Positions 35,216 to 44,003 of a stretch of 64,000 bases of DNA are shown piece after piece. The notes under the pieces are model-generated. The model was given only the letters and a program-made list of their open reading frames with translations, had not been told where the DNA came from and made no database searches. The DNA is taken from the NCBI GenBank assembly GCA_900319695.1, contig ONPN01000004.1, positions 22,979 through 86,978 on the forward strand, written 5' to 3'. A program made the translations under genes and the position numbers. Positions within the stretch are counted from its first letter, which is position 1, and each line of letters begins with the position of its first letter. The stretch comes from an uncultured Eubacteriales bacterium. Its GTDB lineage: Bacteria; Bacillota; Clostridia; Oscillospirales; Oscillospiraceae.

Positions 35216-36169
35216 ATGGATTTTGCACTCTTAAAGAGCTTCATCGCGGTGGCGGAGGAGAAGAGTTTTTCATCCGCCGCCAAAAATCTGTTCATCTCGC
35301 AGCAGACCCTGTCCAAGCAGGTGGCGAAGCTGGAGGAGGATCTGGGCACGACTCTCTTCATCCGCAGCCGCCCCCTCGGGCTGACGCCGGACGGCGGTCG
35401 CCTGCTGCCCATCGCCAAGGAGATCTTGCAGCTCAAGCAGCAGTTTGAGGAGAGCTCGAGCAAGAGCTTCAGCGGCGCGCACTACATTCACCTGGGCATT
35501 GAGCACACCATCGCCAGGGCCATTCTGCCGCACGTCCTGCCCCGCTTCCTCGCCGACCACCCCGACACCTTTGTCAAGCTCAGCGAGGAGTCGCCCAGCG
35601 TGATGCAGAAGTCCATATCTTATGAAGGCGTGGATCTGGTGATCGGCTCGCTCGGCAGTGTGCCGGACAAGTTTGAGGCCATCCCGCTCTGCCGGAAGGA
35701 GCATCTGCTGGTGGTGCCGAAGGAGCTGATGGCGGCCCTCGCGGGGGATAAGCTGGACGAGACGGTCGCCCGCTTTTCCCGGAGCGCCGACCTGAGCTTT
35801 TTTGAGTCCGCGCCCTTCATCAAGATTCCGCGCCAGTCCTCGGGCGGGCGGGCGCTCGGCAGCTACCTTAAATATTATGACATCAGCCCCCGCTTTGTGT
35901 GTGAGCTGACCAATATCGAAAACGCCTTTCAGCTGGCAAACTCCGGCGTCGGCGTGTTCATCTACGCCAAGGTCTTCTGGGACATGCTCTCCCCCGAGCT
36001 CCAGGCCGACTATCTCAAAAACATCTACATCTTCCCCCTGCCCTATCTGCCGGACATTGAAGACGTCTGCGCCTACTACAACCGCGACGCGGGCATCAGC
36101 GGCATGACGCAGGAGCTGTTCGAGTCGGTCAAGGCTTTCTTTGAGGAGTACAAGGCACGGCAAAAATAA
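35216..36169 (+). CDS. LysR-family transcriptional regulator
   Basis: A 317-residue regulator. The N-terminal winged helix-turn-helix is MDFALLKSFIAVAEEKSFSS...LFISQQTLSKQVAKLEEDLG (residues 1 to about 45), with a LysR-type effector domain to the C-terminus. The ATG at 35216 follows GGAGG; upstream in-frame Met codons (from 35144) lie in the divergent promoter region and are rejected. Its divergent placement next to the TAXI operon, and the repeated dyad in both TAXI promoters, suggest it senses the transported ligand and controls those genes. Confidence 0.92.
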   Translation: MDFALLKSFIAVAEEKSFSSAAKNLFISQQTLSKQVAKLEEDLGTTLFIRSRPLGLTPDGGRLLPIAKEILQLKQQFEESSSKSFSGAHYIHLGIEHTIARAILPHVLPRFLADHPDTFVKLSEESPSVMQKSISYEGVDLVIGSLGSVPDKFEAIPLCRKEHLLVVPKELMAALAGDKLDETVARFSRSADLSFFESAPFIKIPRQSSGGRALGSYLKYYDISPRFVCELTNIENAFQLANSGVGVFIYAKVFWDMLSPELQADYLKNIYIFPLPYLPDIEDVCAYYNRDAGISGMTQELFESVKAFFEEYKARQK

Positions 36170-36188
36170 CGCCCTCGACGTGCTTTTC

Positions 36189-36216
36189 TTGACAAAGCGC
36201 TGTAAATGATTATAAT
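36189..36216 (+). promoter_or_regulatory. strong sigma-A promoter for the ribozyme-nagB transcript
   Basis: A perfect TTGACA (36189-36194), 16-bp spacer and perfect TATAAT (36211-36216). The leader reaches 36430, about 205 nt, and contains the ribozyme. Confidence 0.85.
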
Positions 36217-36261
36217 GATTTCAGTTTTAAAACCGATGCGCGCCCGGAGGATACGCGCGTC

Positions 36262-36412
36262 GGTTAGCGCCGGGACCGTGATAGGTTGACGAGGTTGGCG
36301 GTGATCGAAAGATTCGGCGGATGCCGCCACGGCTCACAGTGGGTCGCAAGGGAAAGGTTAAAAAGCAGAATCAAGACTGCAACAGAGCCTCCCCGGACAC
36401 TGAATAACATTT
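36262..36412 (+). ncRNA. glmS-type GlcN6P-activated ribozyme upstream of nagB
   Basis: The conserved glmS core is present in order: AGCGCC (36266-36271) with the scissile bond between 36266 and 36267, TTGACGAGG (about 36286-36294), the P2 strand TGGCGG (36296-36301), ATCGAA, TTCGGCGGATG (about 36313-36323), and the pairing strand CCGCCA (36324-36329). P2 differs from the Bacillus and Thermoanaerobacter sequences I recall but is fully complementary. P1 is very short. The 3' pseudoknot and P3/P4 (GCAG/CTGC at about 36367-36383) follow. Just 5' of the cleavage site a 10-bp hairpin forms (36233-36242 with 36254-36263). Such ribozymes normally control glmS; here the gene is nagB, 18 nt downstream. 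Confidence 0.88.
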
Positions 36413-36429
36413 ATAATAGGAGTATTATC

Positions 36430-37221
36430 ATGAGAGTTGTTATTCAGGACAATTACGACAAGATGTGCAAATGGGCCGCCGACTACATCGCGGCTAAGAT
36501 CAAGGCCCACAAGGAAGACCGCCCCTTCGTGCTGGGGCTGCCGACCGGCTCCTCCCCCATCGGCGTGTACAAGGAACTTGTCCGCATGAATCAGGCGGGC
36601 GAGCTGTCCTTCGCCAATGTCGTGACCTTCAACATGGACGAGTATGTGGGCCTGCCCCACGAGCATGACCAGAGCTACTGGTACTTCATGCACGACAATC
36701 TCTTCGACCATCTGGTCGATATGAAGGCGGAGAACATCAACATTCTCAACGGCATGGCCGAGGACCCCGAGGCCGAGTGCGCCCGCTACGAGGAGAAGAT
36801 CGCCTCCTACGGCGGGATCGACCTCTTCATGGGCGGCATCGGCGTGGACGGCCACCTCGCCTTCAACGAGCCGTACACCTCCCTCTCCTCCCGCACGGGA
36901 CTTCGCAATCTGACCACCGACACCATCATCGTCAACTCCCGCTTCTTCGGCAATGACCCGGCCAAGGTGCCCACGCAGGCTCTCTCCGTCGGCATCGGCA
37001 CCGTGACGGACGCGAAAGAGGTCCTTGTTCTCATCAGCGGCCACAATAAGGCCCGCGCCCTGGCGGCCACCGTCGAGGGCGGCGTGAGCCAGAAGTGGAC
37101 CTGCAGCGCCCTGCAGCTGCACAACGCGGCGATCATCGCCTGCGACGAGGCCGCCTGCGGAGAGCTCACGGTCGACACCTACAAATACTTCCTCGATATT
37201 GAGAAGGCCGAGAGGCTTTGA
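36430..37221 (+). CDS. nagB: glucosamine-6-phosphate deaminase
   Basis: A 263-residue NagB that interconverts GlcN6P with fructose-6-phosphate plus ammonia. Catalytic elements are intact: LGLPTGSSPIGVYKEL, FNMDEYVGL (catalytic Asp), GGIGVDGHLAFNEP (Asp, His, Glu) and SRTGLRNLT. The start at 36430 is set by TAGGAG and by the ribozyme; longer in-frame extensions would run through the ribozyme core. Control by a GlcN6P-activated ribozyme makes little sense for a purely catabolic deaminase, so it may act in the reverse, synthetic direction here. Confidence 0.94.
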   Translation: MRVVIQDNYDKMCKWAADYIAAKIKAHKEDRPFVLGLPTGSSPIGVYKELVRMNQAGELSFANVVTFNMDEYVGLPHEHDQSYWYFMHDNLFDHLVDMKAENINILNGMAEDPEAECARYEEKIASYGGIDLFMGGIGVDGHLAFNEPYTSLSSRTGLRNLTTDTIIVNSRFFGNDPAKVPTQALSVGIGTVTDAKEVLVLISGHNKARALAATVEGGVSQKWTCSALQLHNAAIIACDEAACGELTVDTYKYFLDIEKAERL

Positions 37222-37235
37222 TATAAACGCTTCAT

Positions 37236-37267
37236 CTCCCCGACGGAAATCCGCCGGGGAGTATTTT
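37236..37267 (+). terminator. terminator after nagB
   Basis: CTCCCCgaCGG (37236-37246) pairs with CCGccGGGGAG (37251-37261), followed by TATTTTG. Confidence 0.75.
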
Positions 37268-37280
37268 GCGCGGAAAAGGA

Positions 37281-37309
37281 TTGTCTCGGCGCTGCCCTTA
37301 TGCTAAAAT
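37281..37309 (+). promoter_or_regulatory. sigma-A promoter for pfkA
   Basis: TTGTCT (37281-37286), 17 bp, TAAAAT (37304-37309). Confidence 0.7.
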
Positions 37310-37405
37310 AAAGCTGTTATTGCCGTAACGCGCAAAGCGGAAACACAGCGCGGGGCTGTGCCCGGCGCCTATCCTTATTATAATATATTTGGAAGGAAGG
37401 ATCAC

Positions 37406-38401
37406 ATGGCTACCATTAAAAGAATCGGCGTCCTCACCAGCGGCGGAGACGCGCCCGGCATGAACGCCGCGGTCCGCGCGGTCACCCGTACCGCCCTCTC
37501 CTGCGGGATGGAGTGCATCGGCATCCGCAGGGGCTGGCAGGGCCTGATCAACGGCGACTTTGTCAAGCTCGACAGCGGCAGCGTCGGGCACATCCTCTCC
37601 CGCGGCGGCACCATCCTCTACACCGCCCGCAGCGAGGACTTTATGACCGAGAAGGGTCGGCAGAAGGCGGTCGCCACCTGCAAGCTGCTGGGTCTGGACG
37701 GGGTTGTCGCCATCGGCGGCGACGGCACCTTCCGCGGAGCGCTGGAGCTTTCGCGCCTCGGCGTCCCGGTGGTCGGCGTGCCCGCCACGATCGACAACGA
37801 CGTCGGCTGCACCAATTACACCATCGGCTTTGACTCCGCCTGCAACACCGCCATTGAGTGCATCGACAAGCTGCGCGACACCATGCAGTCGCACGAGCGC
37901 TGCTCCGTGGTGGAGGTCATGGGCCGCAACGCGGGCTTCCTCGCCCTGTACGTCGGCATTGCCGTCGGCGCGACCGCCGTGCTGGTGCCCGAGCATGAGC
38001 TTGACTTTGACCGTGATGTGATTGAGCGCATCCGTGAGTCCCGTCTCGCCGGCAACACGCATTTTATGATCGTCGTGGCCGAGGGTGTGGGCAGCGCCGT
38101 GGAGATCGGCAAACAGATCCAGGAGGCCCTGGGCATCCAGCCGCGCGTCACCGTTCTTGGCCACCTCCAGCGCGGCGGCTCCCCTACCGCGCGTGACCGC
38201 GAGACCGCCACGCGCATGGGCTATTACGCCGTCAAGGCCCTGGCCGAGGGGCGCGGCAACTGCATCATCGGCACCCAGGAGGGCGGCATTGTGGAGCTGC
38301 CCATTGAGGAGGCGCTGGCCAAAGAGAAGCACCTGCAGATGGATCGCTACCACATCATGGAGACCATGCAGTTCGGCAACTGGGTCAAATCCGCGCCGTA
38401 A
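37406..38401 (+). CDS. pfkA: ATP-dependent 6-phosphofructokinase
   Basis: A 331-residue PFK of the bacterial PfkA type. It begins MATIKRIGVLTSGGDAPGMN; other motifs are IGGDGTFRGA (ATP site), PATIDNDVGCTNYTIGFDSA (catalytic Asp region), VEVMGRNAGFLALYV and HLQRGGSPTARDR. The start at 37406 follows GGAAGGAAGG; an upstream in-frame Met at 37358 lies in the leader. It commits fructose-6-phosphate to glycolysis, the metabolite that NagB also uses or makes, and the two genes are neighbours with separate promoters. Confidence 0.96.
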   Translation: MATIKRIGVLTSGGDAPGMNAAVRAVTRTALSCGMECIGIRRGWQGLINGDFVKLDSGSVGHILSRGGTILYTARSEDFMTEKGRQKAVATCKLLGLDGVVAIGGDGTFRGALELSRLGVPVVGVPATIDNDVGCTNYTIGFDSACNTAIECIDKLRDTMQSHERCSVVEVMGRNAGFLALYVGIAVGATAVLVPEHELDFDRDVIERIRESRLAGNTHFMIVVAEGVGSAVEIGKQIQEALGIQPRVTVLGHLQRGGSPTARDRETATRMGYYAVKALAEGRGNCIIGTQEGGIVELPIEEALAKEKHLQMDRYHIMETMQFGNWVKSAP

Positions 38402-38410
38402 AAATATCGC

Positions 38411-38455
38411 CGCTCCCGCGTGACGGTTCGCCGTCACGCGGGAGCGATTTTTATT
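38411..38455 (+). terminator. strong terminator after pfkA
   Basis: A perfect 16-bp stem (38411-38426 with 38431-38446) capped by a TTCG tetraloop and followed by ATTTTTATTT. Confidence 0.92.
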
Positions 38456-38714
38456 TGCCGCGAAGCGTCGAAAAAAGTTTTTTAAAGCCGGGAACAAACG
38501 CGCAAGGCCGCCGTCATAATAGACACAGAGGGTGAAACAGTGTCGTCAGGCCGGGGAGGGGCCCCCGGCGAGGCGGACGCCCAAAGCGGAAAACCCTGCA
38601 AAAAGTCCGCTTTTGCCCCCGATTTTTGCACTTCTCTCGTCTGTCAAAAATTGTTGTAAATTTCAAAGCGGTTACAAACAGGAAAAATTTTGCCCCGGAA
38701 ATATGAAAAAACTC
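38456..38714 (+). other. non-coding interval before the surface-protein promoter
   Basis: There is no convincing gene. A small CCGGGG/CCCCGG-type hairpin lies near 38551-38570. A weak GTG reading frame (38532-38747) has no supporting features. A/T-rich stretches increase toward the promoter. Confidence 0.5.
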
Positions 38715-38743
38715 TTGCATTTTGGAGCATGCCGTGTTACATT
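38715..38743 (+). promoter_or_regulatory. candidate promoter for the large surface protein
   Basis: TTGCAT (38715-38720), 17 bp, TACATT (38738-38743). The leader of about 90 nt holds an inverted repeat GGAGAG...CTCTCC (38761-38786) and ends in AAGGAGAGG. Confidence 0.6.
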
Positions 38744-38839
38744 ATAGCTGCACCGCAGGTGGAGAGAACTGCAGGCTCTCCTCCCGCGTTGTATATATAT
38801 GTTAGTATTTTTAAAATCAGCATATAAGGAGAGGACATT

Positions 38840-41800
38840 ATGAAAACTTTCACCAAGGCCGTGTCTGTGATCCTGATTGCTGTTATGTGCCTCAGTCTTT
38901 TTGCGACAAGCGCATACGCATCGGGTGAAACATTCAACTTGAACGGCGCCCCATCTTCTAACAGCGGCAACGTCTTTAACCTGGGCGGCGCCTCTGATGC
39001 GGGCAACAGCAATAGTTTCAGCACCAACAGCGGCAACACCAACAACAACAGTAACAGCAACAGCAACGGCTTTAGCCTGAACAACAGCTCTTACGACGCA
39101 AGCAACAACAATCCTTCCTTCACCACACAGTCTAACAATGACACGAAGGGCGACACCTCGGGCGACACCACAGGCAACGCCAAGGGTGCGACACTCCTCA
39201 GCACTCCCATGCTCAGGTCGACTACTGTTGGAAGCTTTTCCCCTGAGGCTGCGGCCATTTCCAAGACGAATACGACTACCACATTCATTGAGACTAAGGC
39301 AACAGGCTTTGCCGGCGACACGTTTGAGGATCTCTATTACGGCAAGAACCCGACCGGGGTTTCTGCCGTGCTGCTCCCCGAGACAGCTTATGAGATCAAC
39401 GCCGCGTCGGTCGATACGGCTACTGGTTCTCTGAAAATTTACGCCTCCTGGCTGAAGACGCTGGATCCCGACACCTACTACATCTTTGGCCAGCCTGCCG
39501 ACGGTACCCTCAAAAAGATCATTGCCATCACGGTCAACGCCGGTTCTGCTGAGGACTTTGGCAGCTTCTCGGTTACCCCCGCCGTCTACACGCAGCGCGC
39601 TTCTACAAACTCGGATCTTTATGCTGAAACGGTCGCTGTCTCAGCCACCAGCAGCTTTGATCCCTTTACCAGATACGCGCTGATCCCCCAGGGCGCCAGC
39701 CAGGGTACTTTTGCTGACGGTTACATCTATAAGGCTACCAATAAGAACATCGCATTCAGCAGGACCTTCCTGGACGATCTCACTGCCGGTTACTATGACA
39801 TCTACGGCGTGACCGCCGACAATCAGCAGATCAAGTTTGGTCAGGTGAACATCCAGGCCGGCAACGGCAGCTTTACGGTTTACAACAGCCCCTACACGCA
39901 GTATAAATCAACTGCCTCCGATCAATATGCGGACACTGTCCTTGTCAGGCCGAAAGAAGCGACCACAACCTTTGGCCAGTTCTCCGGCTACTCGCTAATT
40001 CCGCAGAGCTCCGGGAGCGGCGTCTCTGCAAATGGATACGTCAGTATTTCGTCCGACCAGAAGGAGCTCAAGCTCAGCAGAACCCTCCTGAACGGCGTGG
40101 CTACCGGGTACTATGACATCTATGGCACGACCGCCAGCGGTCAGGTCAAGCTCGGCTCCGTGAATATCGTGCCCTTCAACGGCACCTATACGGTTGGCGG
40201 CACCCCCTACACGCAGCACGCCTCCAGTGAGGCAGATCAGTTTGCGAGCAACCTCTATGTCACAAGCGATTCTCCCCTGACTCTGTTCACCAGCTACTCG
40301 CTGGTACCGCAGGGCTCCACCAGCGGTATCTCCACTGACGGATATACCCGCTCCTCTGCGGACAAGACAGCCGTCTCGTTCAGCAGGAACCTGCTGGACA
40401 ACATAGCTGCCGGGGCCTATGAAATCTACGGCATTACCGCCAGCGGTCAGCAGGTCAAGCTCGGCAACGCGGAAATCAAGTCCAACAACGGCACCTTCTC
40501 GGTTGCCCCCACCACCTACACGCAGTATGCTTCCAGTGAAGCGAATCAGTATGCGGCCTCTGTCTCTGTCACAGCAAAGGAAGCGACCACGAACTTTACT
40601 CAGTTCTCCGGTTACTTTGTGGCTCCGCAGGGCTCCACCAGCGGCACCTCTGCAACCAATTATGTCAATGTTGTTAATAATCCTTCCAAAGCTGGGCAAA
40701 ATCCCTACCTCACGCTCAGCAGAAACCTGCTGGATGGTCTGACTCCCGGCTTCTATGACATCTACGGCGTCACTGCCAACGGTCAGCAGATCAAGCTCGG
40801 CTCTGTGGACGTTCAGGGCAGCGAAAACAGCTATACGGTCAACCCCAGCAACTATACGCAGTATGCCTCTGATAAAGAGAATCAGTATGAGGACACTGTT
40901 TTTGTCTCAACGGAAAACGGTAGTTTTGCTCAGTTCAGCAGATACTGTGTCGCTCCCCAGAACGGCGGCAACAGCACCTATGCCGACAGTAACGTCTCCG
41001 TTGCAAGCAACAATAAATCCATGGGGTTCAGCAGAGCTTTCCTGGATAAACTTGAGGCCGGCAACTACACCATCTACGGCGTGACCGCCGCCGGTAAGCA
41101 GATCAAGCTCGGCACCATGTTCATCACGGCGGGCTCGATCACCTACACGGTTACCCCCAGCGTCTATGAGCAGTTCGCCTCCGATAACACGGATGCCTAT
41201 GCCAACACTGTCACAGTCACGACATCGCGCACCAACAGCTTTGATCAGTACAAGAAATTCGCGCTGATTTCCCAGAACGGCGGCGGCAGCCACTATGCCG
41301 ACGGTTATGTCTACGCTCCGGACAAGGCAACCATCAAGTTCAGCAGAACCTTCCTGGACGGTCTCGAGGGCGGCACCTATGACATCCACGGCGTTGACGC
41401 CAACGGCCAGATGCTCAAGCTCGGCACCGTGTTCATCAAGGCTGGCAACACCGGCTACACGGTCAATCCTACCACCTATGAGCAGTTTGTTTCCAATGAC
41501 CCGAGTCAGTTTGCGGACACTATCTTCGTCAAAGCCGAGGGTACGAATACTTTCGCTCAGTTCACCAGATACAAGTTTGCTCCCCAGGGTTCCACCAGCG
41601 GCACCTATGCTGACGGTTCTGTGACCACCGCAAACGACAAGAGATCCATCGCGTTCAGCAGAACCTTCCTGGACGGCCTGAACGCCGGCTACTATGACAT
41701 CTACGGCGTTGGCTCCAACGGCACGGATGTCAAGCTCGGCACCGTGTACATCAAGCTCGGCGACCTGGCCTACAGGGTTACTCCCAGCACTTACGAGCAG

Positions 41801-43117
41801 TATGCCACAAGCTCCAAGGAACAATTTGAGAAGTCTGTCTCTGTTGTAGCACCCAACACAAGCACCAACTTTACCCAGTTCTCCAGATACGCGTTCATCC
41901 CCCAGGGCAGCGGCGTCACCAGTTATGCCGACGGAAATGTCAATGTTGTCAATAAGCCTCAGGACACTTCGAAGGCCCCCTACGTCACGTTCAGCAGAAC
42001 CTTCCTGGATGGACTCGCGGGCGGCTACTATGACGTCTACGGCATTGCCACCAACGGCAAGCAGGTCAAGTTCGGCTCCGTGTACATCAAGGCCGGCAGC
42101 GGCGACTACGTTGTCGATCCCGACGTCTATACGCAGTACTCCACGGATGCTCCCATCAAGGTCACGGCAAAGACTGCGGACTTCAGCCGCTTCACCAGAT
42201 TTGCGGTCATCTCTATGGGTTCCAGCAGCGGCGGCGCCTATGCCGACGGCTACACCAGCCTGAACTCGGCCAGGACCGAGCTCACGTTCGATGAGGATTT
42301 CCTGGACGGTCTGACGGCCGGTTACTATGACATCTATGGCGTCACCTCCAAGGGTGAGCAGGTCAAGCTCGGCAGCATGTACATCAAGGCCAGCAACGGC
42401 GGCTTCCCCGACGGCAAGTGGGATCTGTGGCCCGACTACACCATCCCCTGGACCAGCGGCGATGATCCTCTGATGTTCCGCTCCAACCTGATGGCTCTGC
42501 GCCAGACCTACCCGCGCTACACCATCGTTCCTCGCTGGGGCTCCGGCGCTGGCTCGATCCCCAACAACATGGTTGACGTCAACCAGTTCTGGGATATGGG
42601 CGACGGCGTCTTCGCCCTCGGCACCAACTTCCTGCGCTCCCTGCCCGCCGGCACCTACACGCTGCAGGTTGTTGACTACAAGCACCTGGCCGACTGCACC
42701 AACGTCGTCACCTTCCGCATCGGCTCCACGCTGCGCCCGATCGACACCGACAAGCACATCATCGGCAGCATCAAGAACCTCCGCTTCCTCTGCGACGAGC
42801 CTGTCTATGAGGTCTATGTCGGCAACATCCCGCTGACCTACGGTGAGGACTACGCGCTGTCCAACGGCAACAAGACCATCACCCTCAGCTTCGAGTTCCT
42901 CAACAAGCGCAGCGCCGGCAACACCTACACCATCAAGGCTCTGACGGCCAGCGGCACCTATCCCTCCTCCACCTTCCAGATCCTGAGCACCGCGCAGGGC
43001 TCCGCCAGCCCGAGAACCGGCGATGAGAGCAATCTCGGCCTGTGGGCTGCGTTCCTCCTGCTCTCCGGCGCGGCGGTCGTTGTCCTGGTCCCCAAGCTCA
43101 GAAAGCACGATTTCTGA
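38840..43117 (+). CDS. large repetitive cell-surface protein with C-terminal SPRTG sorting-like signal
   Basis: A 1425-residue secreted protein. The signal peptide (MKTFTKAVSVILIAVMCLSL, cleavage near SAYA-SG) is followed by an Asn/Ser/Gly/Thr-rich low-complexity region (to about residue 125). About nine repeats of roughly 90-105 residues run to about residue 1185. Each repeat ends in a unit like FSRTFLDGLxAGYYDIYG, then a KLGxVYI strand and a YTQYASxxxxQYA linker. A distinct C-terminal part contains an X2-like Ig segment (VYVGNIPLTYGEDYALSNGN). The end, SPRTGDESNLGLWAAFLLL then a basic KLRKHDF, is laid out like a sortase substrate with (S/P)PxTG instead of LPxTG. It is likely an adhesin or surface-layer stalk; the ligand is unknown. 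Confidence 0.85.
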   Translation: MKTFTKAVSVILIAVMCLSLFATSAYASGETFNLNGAPSSNSGNVFNLGGASDAGNSNSFSTNSGNTNNNSNSNSNGFSLNNSSYDASNNNPSFTTQSNNDTKGDTSGDTTGNAKGATLLSTPMLRSTTVGSFSPEAAAISKTNTTTTFIETKATGFAGDTFEDLYYGKNPTGVSAVLLPETAYEINAASVDTATGSLKIYASWLKTLDPDTYYIFGQPADGTLKKIIAITVNAGSAEDFGSFSVTPAVYTQRASTNSDLYAETVAVSATSSFDPFTRYALIPQGASQGTFADGYIYKATNKNIAFSRTFLDDLTAGYYDIYGVTADNQQIKFGQVNIQAGNGSFTVYNSPYTQYKSTASDQYADTVLVRPKEATTTFGQFSGYSLIPQSSGSGVSANGYVSISSDQKELKLSRTLLNGVATGYYDIYGTTASGQVKLGSVNIVPFNGTYTVGGTPYTQHASSEADQFASNLYVTSDSPLTLFTSYSLVPQGSTSGISTDGYTRSSADKTAVSFSRNLLDNIAAGAYEIYGITASGQQVKLGNAEIKSNNGTFSVAPTTYTQYASSEANQYAASVSVTAKEATTNFTQFSGYFVAPQGSTSGTSATNYVNVVNNPSKAGQNPYLTLSRNLLDGLTPGFYDIYGVTANGQQIKLGSVDVQGSENSYTVNPSNYTQYASDKENQYEDTVFVSTENGSFAQFSRYCVAPQNGGNSTYADSNVSVASNNKSMGFSRAFLDKLEAGNYTIYGVTAAGKQIKLGTMFITAGSITYTVTPSVYEQFASDNTDAYANTVTVTTSRTNSFDQYKKFALISQNGGGSHYADGYVYAPDKATIKFSRTFLDGLEGGTYDIHGVDANGQMLKLGTVFIKAGNTGYTVNPTTYEQFVSNDPSQFADTIFVKAEGTNTFAQFTRYKFAPQGSTSGTYADGSVTTANDKRSIAFSRTFLDGLNAGYYDIYGVGSNGTDVKLGTVYIKLGDLAYRVTPSTYEQYATSSKEQFEKSVSVVAPNTSTNFTQFSRYAFIPQGSGVTSYADGNVNVVNKPQDTSKAPYVTFSRTFLDGLAGGYYDVYGIATNGKQVKFGSVYIKAGSGDYVVDPDVYTQYSTDAPIKVTAKTADFSRFTRFAVISMGSSSGGAYADGYTSLNSARTELTFDEDFLDGLTAGYYDIYGVTSKGEQVKLGSMYIKASNGGFPDGKWDLWPDYTIPWTSGDDPLMFRSNLMALRQTYPRYTIVPRWGSGAGSIPNNMVDVNQFWDMGDGVFALGTNFLRSLPAGTYTLQVVDYKHLADCTNVVTFRIGSTLRPIDTDKHIIGSIKNLRFLCDEPVYEVYVGNIPLTYGEDYALSNGNKTITLSFEFLNKRSAGNTYTIKALTASGTYPSSTFQILSTAQGSASPRTGDESNLGLWAAFLLLSGAAVVVLVPKLRKHDF

Positions 43118-43191
43118 GATAAGACCTCAGGCGACCCCCGATCTGAGTCGGGAGATCCCGACTGAGTGAGGAAACCCCAAAACATAAGCGC

Positions 43192-43225
43192 CTCCCCCTC
43201 GCACCACGCGAGGGGGAGTTTTTAG
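43192..43225 (+). terminator. terminator after the surface protein
   Basis: CTCCCCCTCGC (43192-43202) pairs with GCGAGGGGGAG (43208-43218), followed by TTTTTAG. A further imperfect palindrome lies upstream at 43143-43166. Confidence 0.9.
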
Positions 43226-43227
43226 AC

Positions 43228-43278
43228 TTCACACTTCACACTCCACACTCCACACTCCACTCTCCACTCTCCACTCTC
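43228..43278. repeat. tandem CACTCCACACT/CCACTCTC pyrimidine repeat
   Basis: About seven short degenerate units of the form CACWCTCCACT in direct repeat. Related to the repeat at 20168-20290. Confidence 0.65.
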
Positions 43279-43282
43279 GCCC

Positions 43283-43311
43283 TTGTACTTTCTCCCCGCC
43301 TGTGTTAGAGT
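43283..43311 (+). promoter_or_regulatory. candidate promoter for the PPTase operon
   Basis: TTGTAC (43283-43288), 17 bp, TAGAGT (43306-43311), 27 bp before the start codon. Confidence 0.5.
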
Positions 43312-43337
43312 AAGAAAAACAATCCCGGAGGCAACAC

Positions 43338-44003
43338 ATGGACACCAAGCTCTATCTCGCCGACGTCCGGCCGCTCGCGGACGAGGCGCTGTTTACTCGG
43401 CTGCTGCCGACTGTCTCGGACGCACGGCGGGCAAAGGTCACGGCGTTTAAGCACGAAGGGGCGCGGCGGCTCTCCCTCGGCGCTGGTTTGCTCCTGCGTG
43501 CCTCCCTCCGTGCGGAGGGACTGTCCGCCGGGGAGCCGTGTCTCACCGAGTACGGCAAGCCCTTCTTTTCTGAGCTGCCCGACTTTCATTTCAGCCTCTC
43601 CCACAGCGGCGACTTTGTCCTCTGCGCCGTCTCTCCCTCCCCTGTCGGCTGCGACATTGAACAGCCGCGCCGCTACGATCCCGCGCTTGCGCGGCGCTTC
43701 TTCCACCCGGACGAGCGCGCCCTGCTCTTCTCCCTGCCGGAGGAACAGCAGCCGGAGGCGTTCTATCGCCTTTGGACCTGCAAGGAGAGCTTTATGAAGG
43801 CCGTCGGACTCGGCTTCAATCTGCCGCTGTCGGACTTTGCGGTGGACCTCGGCGAGCCGCCGACGCTCACACAGGGCGTCGACGCGCGGCCCTGGCGGCT
43901 CCGCTCTCTCCGATGGGGCGAGTATTCCGGCGCTCTCTGCGGCCTTGCGGGCGTTGCGGACGCGCCCGTCCTGTCTGTTGATCTCAGCGAGGTGGAAGCG
44001 TGA
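43338..44003 (+). CDS. 4'-phosphopantetheinyl transferase (Sfp/HetI family)
   Basis: A 221-residue Sfp-superfamily enzyme that loads phosphopantetheine from CoA onto a carrier protein. Motifs: GKPFFSELPDFHFSLSHSGD (P1/P2 region, about residues 74-93), VGCDIEQPRR (Mg-binding Asp, about residue 104) and FYRLWTCKESFMKAVGLG (P3, about residues 142-159). No NRPS or PKS is in the window, so the target is either elsewhere or the fatty-acid ACP. Its stop overlaps the start of the methyltransferase gene (GTGA). Confidence 0.92.
   Translation: MDTKLYLADVRPLADEALFTRLLPTVSDARRAKVTAFKHEGARRLSLGAGLLLRASLRAEGLSAGEPCLTEYGKPFFSELPDFHFSLSHSGDFVLCAVSPSPVGCDIEQPRRYDPALARRFFHPDERALLFSLPEEQQPEAFYRLWTCKESFMKAVGLGFNLPLSDFAVDLGEPPTLTQGVDARPWRLRSLRWGEYSGALCGLAGVADAPVLSVDLSEVEA

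Noticed and set aside
36286-36429. Extended N-terminus for nagB
   Set aside because: The extension would run through the conserved ribozyme core. The ATG at 36430 has a good ribosome-binding site and matches the family start.
38532-38747. 71-codon GTG-initiated frame upstream of the surface protein
   Set aside because: No homology, odd composition, and its end overlaps the candidate promoter of the next gene.
40201-42400. Repeat region of the surface protein as a CRISPR or satellite array
   Set aside because: The repeats are 270-320 nt, in frame and divergent at the DNA level. They are protein repeats, not CRISPR units. No CRISPR array was found anywhere in the window.
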